From Rhineura floridana (lineage: Eukaryota > Chordata > Lepidosauria > Squamata > Rhineuridae), in assembly GCF_030035675.1 (NCBI RefSeq), contig NC_084482.1, positions 222,624,943-222,688,942 of the forward strand: DNA of 64,000 bases, given 5' to 3'. This document shows, in pieces, positions 34,483-45,300 of the stretch. The notes below the pieces were generated by a model that was not told the origin of the DNA, made no database searches, and was given only the letters and a program-made list of their open reading frames with translations. The first letter of the stretch is position 1. Every line of letters starts with the position of its first letter. The position numbers and the translations under genes are program-made.

Positions 34483-34546
34483 CTGCACTACTGAATTTGT
34501 AGTATTTTTATTTTATTAATATATCTTCAATATATCCTGATAAGGC

Positions 34547-35160
34547 GACTTCCCAGGAGGATCCCTCCGCCTGTGCAGCCTCTGAGACGGGCTCCAGTCT
34601 TGGATGAAACTTTTTCAGTTTTAAATCCAGTCAGAAGGGTTTTTTTTGACTGGGGATAATTTCTTCCGGATAAGGAAGAAACGTGAGATTTCCCACACAG
34701 CTTTGTTGTGATTGTTGGAGACTGGAATTCATCAGAATTGTCTGTGAAAGAAGGTCTTCCAGCAGCTCGGAGCGAGGATTTCTAGCTAGCTCAGCTGAAT
34801 AAGTGACCCGTTTTTTTTTCTTTAAAGAAAAACGGACTAACAGGCAAGCATTCTCCTGTCTACGCTTATTACTTTCTTATCTATACAGCTAAAGAGATTT
34901 GTCAAAGAACCAGCAATTAAGAAAACCTGGGTGAGTCAAAACTTTCCTTCTCTTTTACTCACGGAACTAAGGGGGAAGAAAATAAAAATAGCCTATCTTT
35001 TTTTTATTGCAAAAAGCTGACATGGAAAATAGCATTATAAAGATTACAACGGATGAGGGGTTTCTGATTGGAAGAGAAAAGAAAAATCTTTTTGATTTAT
35101 AAGACTTTTGTGTAATATATGTCTGGGACTATTTTTTCTGATCTACTTTTTTTTTTGACG
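34547..35160 (+). mobile_element. L1 5'-end insertion with 18-bp target duplication
   Basis: The 614-bp insert starts GACTTCCCAGG, like the 5' end of the L1 at 32233, and contains blocks similar to that 5' UTR (GAGACGGGCTCC; GTGACCC). It is flanked by a perfect duplication AATATATCCTGATAAGGC (34529-34546 and 35161-35178). It ends in a T run plus GACG, with no poly-A and no 3' L1 sequence. A short frame starts MENSIIKITTDEG. Confidence 0.7.
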
Positions 35161-35485
35161 AATATATCCTGATAAGGCCAGTAATGTTTCAGCTTTAACG
35201 AACTTCTTCAGTGGCATATATAGAAAATGACGAATACCTTCAGCATCTGTTCAAAGGGCAATAAATGATGATGATGATATCCCAGTCTTCCTCCCAAAAG
35301 AGCCTGTTCCTTCTGCCTTTGGTTAGAATAAGATGATTTAGAATTCGGTTAGAATAAGATGCTGCTGCAGCAACAGGCAAGACTGCAATTCAGATTATCT
35401 CAAATCTGCATTTCCTAAATACCTATTTTCAAACTCTACATTAAATTGCTCAGGGAACATATTTCTCTATTTCTAGTATTACAAA

Positions 35486-36396
35486 TCACACAGAATATTT
35501 TGATCTCATTGTAAGATGCTCCTTTGTGTTCAGATCAGGCCTCAGTACAATAATGTAGCACTTGGGAATGAAGATGCAGCCCAGAAGCCCAGCACTGGAG
35601 GCCAAGATGGAGAAGACCTGCACGGCTACCATGTATTTCCCCTTCGTGCTCAGGTAGGTGGGCACAAAGGAGACCCAAACACTGCAGAAGACCAGCATGC
35701 TGAAGGTGATCAGCTTGGCTTCATTGAAGGCTCCAGGCAGCTTCCTGGCCAGGAAAGCCACCGTGAAGCAGATGGCAGCCAGGAAGCCCATGTAGCCAAG
35801 GGCACCATAAAACATGGCAACAGACCCTTCATTGCATTGCAGGATGATCTCTCCAGGCTGGGAGTGCATGTCAGAGTCTGGGAATGGGGGAAAGATCATC
35901 AGCCAGATGGTGCAGATGACAACTTGGACACTGGAACAGGAAATGACAATGGAGTTGGCCAGACTCTTCCCCAGCCATCTCCTCACCCTGTTCCCTGGTT
36001 TTGTGGCCAGAAAGGCCAGCACCACAGTGATGGTTTTTGCCAGCACAGAAGAGATGGCAACTGAGAAGATGATGCTGAAGGCTGTTTGTCTAAGAAGGCA
36101 GGTTGTTTTTCTTGGCCGGCTGATGAAGAGGAAGGAGGACAAAAAGGAAAGCAGGAGGGAGATGAGGAGGATGAAAGAGAGGTCCCGGTTGTTGGCTTTG
36201 ACTATTGGAGTTTCTAGGAATTGAATGAAAATTCCTAACACAAAATATGTAGTTACAGACAAAAAAAGGGCCAAGGAAGCCAAGAGGATTCCCAAATGTT
36301 CTTCATAGGCCAAGAAGGTGATAATCTTGGGAATACATTGAACTTGTGCCTTGTTTGGATGTTGATCATCTGGACACTGGGCACAATGCTCTGCAT
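35486..36396 (-). CDS. VMN2R: V2R gene B exon 6 (7TM domain)
   Basis: 911 nt after acceptor TTCTTTGCAG. It finishes the cysteine-rich domain ([20 protein letters not shown]), then all seven helices: [40 protein letters not shown], the TM3 region [17 protein letters not shown], and on to [17 protein letters not shown]. It ends MRSKYSV and a stop. The PKCY-type motif and the NTKEHL tail are V2R hallmarks. Confidence 0.93.
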
Positions 36397-39300
36397 CTGC
36401 AAAGAACAAGAGTAATATCAATTTATATCCATCTGCACTACATTTACAGAATTGAATACAAAAGCAGTTCCCAGTATAATAAAACATGACTACATCAATA
36501 AAAATCAATAAAATTAGTAATGCCATTGCATATGACCCAGGAGATCAGGAATTGTAATACATAATATTATAGGCCAGGGAAAACCTGGGGGAACAGATAT
36601 GCAGTAGATGATAAAAACAATGGGGAGGGGAGAGCATTTCATACGGCAGGGACCAAGATGGAGAAGGCTCTGCTTCACATGTCACAACAATTATATCAAG
36701 TGCTTTAGGTTGAGAAAAATGGATTGGCCTCAGATCACTTAGTGATCCCTCCTCCTGTCTGAGCAGGCTTTCATTGATTTAAGTATTTCTTTTATTTTGT
36801 CCCAAGCAGCTTTTAAAACAATATTAGAAACAATCATCATGAGAACAGTTTAAAATATGGAAGAGTAATGAAATACTTGAGACTTATAAGAGAACTTACA
36901 AGGTCAGCCCTTGAGCTACTAATCAAAAGGGACCTCATGGGCCACTCACTTCTATTTCCAGCCCAAAACCAGGAGTTCTACATGAATTGTACTTTCTAAT
37001 ATGTAGGAATATAATTCTACAACATGAAGTCTTTCATACCAAGAAATCATATGAAGTTGCCAATGTTATGTTAAGGGCAGTAATGCCAGAAATACCTAAT
37101 ATGACACTCTTAACAGGGACCATATTGAGGCCGAGCTATATGAAATCTCTGTGCCTGAAACTATCATCACATGTTGGAGTGCATGGTGCCTCTTGTGTGA
37201 AGCATAACCAACACTTTTCTGCATTAGTGCTCTTCAGTTCCCAGTTCAGAGGATTTTCTCCCAGTCAATGTAAGTTCCTAAATGCCATGGACTGTGACTC
37301 TAAGCAAGAAGGCATGTATCTATGTAGGTTCCTACGTACCACTGGGCAGTTCTACATTTCTCTTTTAAAAAGCCCATAATATCCATGTGAATCATTGTCC
37401 TGTGCCCTTTCCAGACATTCCTTTCCTCTGGAGTCACCTGTGATGTTCCTATATATTAGTGTATATATGGTAAGTGCTGGTTGTTTAGAGTATACATGGT
37501 AAGTAGTGAAAGAGGAGGGGGAGTGAATGGGCAATAGAATGCTTGATGATTGGTTGAATGTTTAAAATGGCTGACAGTATAAATGAAAGGATGACAGGTA
37601 AATCTGGGTGAATGTGAGGTGGTGAATTGTGGAATCTGGGGGGAGAAGAGAAAGAGTGGATTGCTTGGTGGGGTTTAGAGAGTTGTTTACCAGGAGGGAG
37701 GAGGAGTTCGGATTAGTATTGAGTAAAACCATATGCTTATGTGCCTTAAGAAGAAATCTTGTTAATCTTGTTAGCTTTGTTATCTGTAATAAATACTTAA
37801 TTTGGTTTACCAAAGGCCTGATCCTTGGCTGGGGTTTCACAGACCAGAAGGGAGGGTAAGGTAATGACCAAGGCTGAAGGGGAACTGTAACAAATGGTGG
37901 CAGCGGTGAAGAGAATAACAATACCAGTATTCAGAGTCTCTGGGAATACTAGTATTGGGACGTTACTGGTGGTTGCCTAGCAGGGGGATCTGTTGAGATC
38001 TGTGCTAGAGCGGGGAGAGAAATCATAAGAGAGAGCGATCCGGACTGGTGGAGTCCCTGGTGGTGCCCAGAGACAGGCAGTAACCACGAGCAGGTAGGAA
38101 CCAGACAGGGAGAGCCAGGGAAGGACGCATCACATCTGGTGTTAGCGGTGGGATACGAACAACAGAGAATCCAGATACGAACCAAAGAGAGTCCCAAAGA
38201 CACGTGGTGACAAAGGAGACTACGTCACAGGTGTTGGCTGTAGCAGTGAGATACGAATACTAGACAATCCCTAATAGTTGTGTGGCAAACTACAAATAAC
38301 AAAACAAGATTTCTTGTGAGAGTGACTGGCAAAGAGTGTGTGGCAAAGAGTAAGTGAACTCAAACACCATGGCTGAATACATAAAAATGAAAAGAGAGGA
38401 GCTGGTGGAGAAGTGCATAACATTCAATTTACCTCATGAGGGTAAAGGGGTAGATGAATTGAGGGTAGCACTTATAGGATTTGCAACTGCCCAGCAAAAA
38501 CAACCTGTCAGAGAAGAGACCCCAGAAGGATATTTAAGCAATCCCGCTTATATAGAGTACTTGAGAGAGAAGTTGAGGATGGAAGGTGCAGAGAAGGAAA
38601 AACAGAGAGAGTTGGAAGCTGAGAGATTGAGGATGGAGGCTGAGGAAAAAGACAAGCAGAGAGAGTTGGAAGCTGAGAGACTGAGGATGGAGGCTGAGGA
38701 AAAAGATAAACAGCGGGAGTTGGAAGCTGAGAGATTGAGGATGGAAGGTGCAGAGAAGGAAAAACAGAGGGAGTTGGAAATTGAGAGAATGAGATTGGGG
38801 TTTGAGGAGAGGGAGAAGCAACGAGCATTGGATGCTGAATTACAAGTAGAAAAGTTAAAATTTGATAGAGAGAAATTTCACTCTGAGGAGACAAGGAAAG
38901 ACAGAGATGGAGCAAAAATAAAAATTACTCCAAAGGACTTTGCTGTCTATGAGCCTGGTCAAGATCCTCAAATTTACCTCAGCACCTTTGAAAAAGCAGC
39001 TCAGTTGTGGGGGCTACCTGAAGATAAATACATGCAGTATTTATCAAACCTGATTAAAGGGGAATTGGCTGAGGTATACCAATATTTCCCCTCAGACAAG
39101 CCCGTCACCTATGCTGAATTCAAAGAAGCAATGTTTAAAAGATTCAGACTGCGGCCTGATCATTTTAGAAAGCTTTTCAGAAATTGCCAGATACAGACAG
39201 GGAGGTCTTTTGTGGAACTGGGAGCAAAGTTGATGGATATATTTGGAAAGTGGATGAGTAGTGCCAAAGCTCAGTCAGTGGAAGAGGTGAAAAGCCTCAT

Positions 39301-42300
39301 GATACTGGATCAATTATACCATCAGTTACCACCAGAAATAAGGCTCCTGGTCAAAGACCGTTCCCCTACATCTGTGCAGGAGGCCGCAGAGTTGGCGGAT
39401 CACTTCGCCTCTAATAGAACTGGCTGGGTGGGGAAAACATCAAGAGAGTTTAAACCCAGACCATATAGTGCTGGCAGAAGGGATGTGGTACCACAGCGAG
39501 TGAGTCCTCCATTAAAATCTGAAGGGCACAGGACACCCCAGAGTGGATCTGTGTACCCTAAAAGTGAGGAGAAATTATGCTACAAATGTGGTAGACCAGG
39601 GCACCTACGTTTTCAATGAGAGGTTGCCAACCCCATTAGTAATCCTGCTCAGACAAGGGCAGTGAAAACAGAACCCAAGGCTTTAGAAACAGCGAAAAAG
39701 GTTCAGTTTTGCCAGATAAACTGGACAGAAGTAACAGACCTTGATTCAAGTCTGAGAGAGGAAGTGAGAGTACAAGGGGCAAATTATTGGGCATTGCTTG
39801 ATACTGGTGCCACTCAGACATTACTGAGGCCAGATTTAATAAAATCTGAGGTAATATTACCTCAGGAAACTGTGACTATCCAAGGAGTGAGGGGTCAGCC
39901 AGAAAGTTTGCCTGTGGCCCTGGTGGAAATGACTTGGAGAGGCCGAGAGGGCCGATATAAAGTAGGCATTAATGCCCAGCAACAAGAACCAGTAATACTG
40001 GGAAGGGATGTAATGGGCGCCCAAGGAAAGATCTATGTAGTGACCAGACAGCAAATTGGCAGAGAAAAAGAAGCCATATTAAGGGGGGCTGAAACAAACA
40101 GGGTGGAATCTGTTAACCAGCCTCAGGTCACCATAGCAACCACTAGCAGGCCTGCTGAAGAAGACAAACTGTATCAAATGATCTCTGGGGAAGAAGCAGA
40201 GCAATTCAGGGAAGAGCTGCATAAAGATATCAGTTTGAAGCAGGTAAAGGAACAAGCCCTGACCCAACAGATTCCTTTCACTGACAAACTGAGGAATCAA
40301 GTTGTGTGTGAGAATGAGATTTTATATAGACTGTGGATGCCTGCTGAGAGAAAGGATGAATGTGAACCAGTGAAACAAATGATGGAAGTGGTGAAAGAGA
40401 ATTTGAGTCAAGCTCAGCAGAAGCAAAATTACTGGTATGACAGAACAGCCAGAGAACGTGTGTATGATGTGGGAGATATGGTTATGGCGTTCATACCCAG
40501 GAAACATGACAAATTACAGGCTAACTGGGAAGGACCATATAACATCAGAGAAAGGCTTGACACAGTGACATATGTAATCACCACAGACCAATTAAACAAA
40601 AGCAAAGTGGTTCATGTAAATATGTTAAAGCCTTACCATACCAGGGATGCAAAGGTGTTGCAAGTTACCTTATTCCCTGAGGGAAGTGGGCCTGAACTTC
40701 CAGATTTGGTACAGGAAAGCAAAGACAAAGGAGGGGTAGATCAAGTGGAATGGTCAGAGGAGGTAGAGGAGGAAGAGATTCTGAGAGTTTTGAAAACCTA
40801 TAGGAATCTCTTTAGCAACAAACCTGGCCGAACCAGTATAGTTATACATTCCATTGATACTGGAGATCATGCCCCAATCAGATCTGTTCCGTACCGTGGG
40901 AATGGGAAAGTTTTGAATGAGATCAAAAAGGAGGTGGAAGAGATGCTGGAATTAGGAGTGATCAGGGAATCCATCAGTCCCTGGGCCTCAAGTATTGTCC
41001 TGGTTCCGAAAAAAGATGGAACGACAAGGTTTTGCATTGATTATCGGCTAATCAATAAAATTACTGTCCCAGATGCGTATCCTATGCCTAGGGTAGACGC
41101 TATGTTAGAGTTATTGGGGGCAGCAACCATTATCTCTATACTAGATCTCTGTAAAGGATTTTGGCAAATGGAACTAGACGAGCAATCCAGAGCCAAAACT
41201 GCCTTCAGTACACCAGATGGGTTATATGAGTTTGTGACCTTACCCATGGGACTAAGGAACTCACCAAGCTCATTTCAGAGGCTAATCAATACTGTGTTGC
41301 GAGGCATGTCAGATTTTGCAGTGGCCTATATCGATGACGTGGCCCTTTTTAGCAAGTCGGTGCCTGAGCATGTCCAACACCTGACAACAGTATTGGAGGC
41401 CTTAAGAAAAGCAGGCCTCACAATAAAAGCTAAGAAATGCCAGTTTGGACTAAAGGAAGTAATCTATTTAGGACATAAGGTGGGGAGTGGGAAAATCACC
41501 CCCTTATGGAGCAAGGTGGAGGCAATACAAGCGTGGCCGATCCCCTTAACCAAAAAACAAGTAAGGGCATTTCTGGGTGTGGCTGGATTTTATAGGAAGT
41601 TTGTGAGAAATTTTGGGGAAATAGCAACCCCCTTGCATGAATTAACAAAGAAGAAGTGTTCTGAGTGTGTGGTATGGACGGATGAATGTCAGAAGGCTTT
41701 TGACCTACTGAAGCAAGCCTTGTGCCAAGGACCCATATTAATAGCACCAGACTATGAGAAACCATTCATCATGGCTACAGATGCGTCGGACGTGGCGGTG
41801 GGAGTCGTCTTGCTACAGGAGAGAGAAGGCACCAGACATCCAGTGGCGTACCTGAGTCGCAAGCTGACGCCGAGGGAGAAAAACTATTAGTCGGTTCAGA
41901 AGGAGTGCCTAGCGGTCGTGTGGGGACTGAACAAGTTGCGCCCATACGTGTGGGGACGAAGATTCACAGTGACTACGGATCATCGGGCCTTGTTATGGTT
42001 TCAGACTATGAAAAACCATAACACTATGCTGCAGAGGTGGTCCTGGGCCCTACAGGACTATCAAGTGGACTTCCAGTTCATCAAAGGCAAGGACAATGTA
42101 CTGGCCGATGGACTTTCCAGGCAAGTGGCTGGGACTGCAGTGACGTGACCAGACAGAGGAACAAAGAAAGACATTTTCCCCATCGAGACTTTTATTTGTT
42201 AACGCGACGTATAAATCCTGGAACAGGAATAATACTCTGCAGTTGTTTAAGGGTGGGGAAATGTGATCTGTGCTAGAGCGGGGAGAGAAATCATAAGAGA

Positions 42301-45300
42301 GAGCGGTCCGGACTGGTGGAGTCCCTGGTGGTGCCTAGAGACAGGCAGTAACCACGAGCAGGTAGGAACCTGACAGGGAGAACCAGGGAAGAACGCCTCA
42401 CATCACCCACCTTGCTCAGTGGAAATGGTCCCTTCTGCACAGGGAATGCAGTTGTAGCAGCAAAGTGGATTTCCTTCTTGAACCACCTTGACGAATCCAG
42501 GGCGGCAGCTTTCCACACACCTGGAAGGAGGCAGGGTCTAAGGATAAAGACAAGGAGGGTCAAGGGGAATGTGTTAGTGGTGTATTATCTACGGAGATAG
42601 GACACAAGATCAGAAAGCACCTAATGGAACCTAGAGCCATGGTTTAGTGTGAGGCTCAGGCAGCCTCTGCGGGATGGACTTCCAACACTGACCTGGTTGC
42701 ACTATCGCAGTGCGCTGTTGGTAGGGCTACCTTTGAAGATGGTCTGAAAACTGCTGCTGGTGCAAACTGTGGCTGACAAGCTACTCACTGTGGGGCACTC
42801 AAATGGGATCATCTCCAAGAGCTTCAGTGGTTGCCTTTTTGCCCCCCTAATCTAATTCACAATGTTGTTACTTGGGTATAAACCCTAAGAGGCTCAGGAG
42901 GACCCAAATTCTTAAAGGTGGAGGGGGCTCACAAATACCTGCCAGCCTGACTGTGAGTTCTAGTGGGATTCTCTGCCTGCAGCCATTTTGACTAGTGCAG
43001 CATGTTGTATGGTAATGCAGGAAAGACCATTCCCTTTTGCACTACCACAGATTATAGGAATTCATTTGCCTGTCTTTCTTGGAATGTACACTGGGATTCT
43101 CATGAGTTGTTGTTATTATTACTATTACTATTATTATTATTATTGTTATCATCATCATCTAGATTTATATCCCACCCTTCCTCCCAGTAGGAGCCCAGGG
43201 CAGCAAACAAAAGCACTAAGAACACTCTAAAGTATCATACAACAAACTTTAAAATATATTAAAATAAAACATTGTTAAAAACATATTAAAACATCTTTAA
43301 AAACATTTTTTTTTTAAAAAAAGGCTTTAAAATGTATTAAAAAACAATACCAAAACAGCTGCAGACTGGGATTAGGTCTCTACTTCAAAAGCTTGTTGAA
43401 CGAGGAAAGTCTTCATGATGAACAGATAACAGAGATGGCTAATATTTAAAGGGAGGGAATTCCAAAGAGTAGCTGCCACTATACTAAAGGTCCACTTACT
43501 AAGTTGTGAGGAACGGATCTCCTGATAAGATGGTATCTGCAGGAGGCCCTCACCCGCAGAGCACAGTGATGGACTGGGTATATAAGGGGTAAGATGGTTT
43601 TTCAGGTATCCTGCCCCCAACCTGCATAGGGTTTGTACACCAAAACCAGCACTTTGAACTTAGCCCAGTAGCTAATAGGCAGCCAGTACAATTCATGAAA
43701 CAGCGGGGTTACCCTGCCGTAGTGAGCAGTCTCACTGTCCCATTTTGCACGAGCTGCAGGTTCCAGACCAACCTCAAGGGCAGACCCACATAGAGCACAT
43801 TACAGTAGTCCACCTTGGAGGTTATCAGTGCATGGGCAACAGTGGTCAGGCTATCCCAGTCCAGAAACGGCTGTAGCTGTGTTACCAGCCAAAGATGGTG
43901 AAAGGCACTCCTAGCTACTGAGGTCACCTGGGCCTCTATTGACAAAGATGGATTCAGGAGCACCCCCAGACTAAGGACTGCCATTTCAGAGGGAGTACGA
44001 CCCCACCCCAAGCAGGCAACTACCAATTATCTGAACTCAGGAACCTCCAACCCTGAATCCTAGCAAGACAGAGAAGTCTTGGGTTGGAGGTTCCTGAGTT
44101 AATGGGTCCTCATCCAGCCCACCACCGAGTCCAGGCTCCAATGGAAAACAGTGGCTCCGATACCTATCTCACCAAGTTGGCCCTGAAGGATACCATGGTC
44201 AATGGTATCCAAAGCCACCAAGACATCAAGTAAGAATTGTCCAGTGGCTATTACACTCTGGCCCCAAGGACATGGTAGAACAATCTGAAGCCCACTGTAA
44301 TAAATTTGCTAGGCACTTCCAGGATAAAATCTTTACAAGCCGCCAGGACTTAGACTCCAGTGTTATAGCAGGTGAATCAAGAGAGGTATCCACAGCACAG
44401 CCTTGTCCCGATTTCTTGGATGAGTTTCAGCTGGTACAGCTTGAGGACGTTGACAAGGTGTTTGGACAGGTTCGTACAACCACTTCTGTGCTGGATCCTT
44501 GCCCTTCTTGGCTAATAAAAGCTAGCAGGGATGGAACAGCCGGCTGGGCCAGGGAAGTGATTAATGCTTCTCTGTGAGGGGGGGTGTCCCTGGCTGCCTG
44601 AAAGAGGTGGTAGTGAGACCACTCCTGAAGAGACCCTCCCCAGACCCAGAAAATCTTAATAACTATAGGCCAGTAGCAAATGTTCTATTCCTAGGCAAGA
44701 TCCTTGAATGAATGGTTGCAGGCCAGCTCCAGACACTTTTCGATGAGACTGATTATCTGGATCCATTTCAGTCGGGTTTCAGGCCTGGTTTTGGCACGGA
44801 AACAGCCTTGGTCGCCCTATATGATGACCTCTGTCAGGAGAGAGACAGGGGGAGTGTGACTCTGTTGATTCTCCTTGATCTCTCAGCAGCTTTCAATACC
44901 ATCGACCATGGTATCCTTTTCGGGAGACTGGCTGAGTTGGGAGTGGGAGGTACTGCATGGCGGTGGTTCGTCTCCTACTTGGTGGCTCAGCTCCAGAAGG
45001 TGGTGTTTGGGGAACATTACTCGGCACCCTGGACTCTCCAGTATGGGGTTCCGCAGGGGTCAGTTCTGTCCCCCATGCTGTTTGTCTACATGAAACCATT
45101 GGGTGAGGTCATCCAGAGCTTTGGAGTGCGTTGCCATCAGTATGCTGATGACACGCAGCTCAATTTCTCCTTTTCATCTTCAGGTGAGGCTGTCAATGTG
45201 CTGAACCAGTGCCTGGCTGCAACAATGGACTGGATGAGGGATAATAAACTGAGGCTCAATCCAGACAAGACTGAGATGCTGCTAGTGGGTGGTTCTTCTG

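Larger units (their letters stand above)
37439..42402 (+). mobile_element. Gypsy LTR element, Gmr1-like domain order (fossil)
   Basis: About 5 kb, in intron 5 of gene B and opposite to the gene. It is bounded by the 5-bp duplication TCACC (37434-37438 and 42403-42407), starts TGTGATG and ends CTCACA. Recognisable parts in order: Gag at about 38.35-39.62 kb (charged coiled-coil repeats, a SCAN-like capsid segment, [12 protein letters not shown] zinc knuckle); protease near 39.8 kb (LLDTGATQT); an integrase GPY/F-type C-terminal module near 40.45-40.65 kb ([19 protein letters not shown]); reverse transcriptase at 40.9-41.6 kb ([20 protein letters not shown]); RNase H at 41.7-42.15 kb. Integrase upstream of RT marks the Gmr1-like group. 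It looks broken, with a few breaks; end divergence suggests moderate age. Confidence 0.82.

Noticed and set aside
35516-36064. 182-codon plus-strand frame
   Set aside because: Antisense shadow of the 7TM exon of V2R gene B.
37439-37900. A separate 457-bp solo LTR (TGTGATG to TGTAACA)
   Set aside because: Possible by end sequences, but the TCACC duplication pairs its left edge with the right edge of the Gypsy element at 42402, so it is better read as part of that element's 5' terminal region.
38508-38915. Minus-strand frames rich in S, L, Q
   Set aside because: Shadows of the Gypsy Gag coiled-coil repeats.
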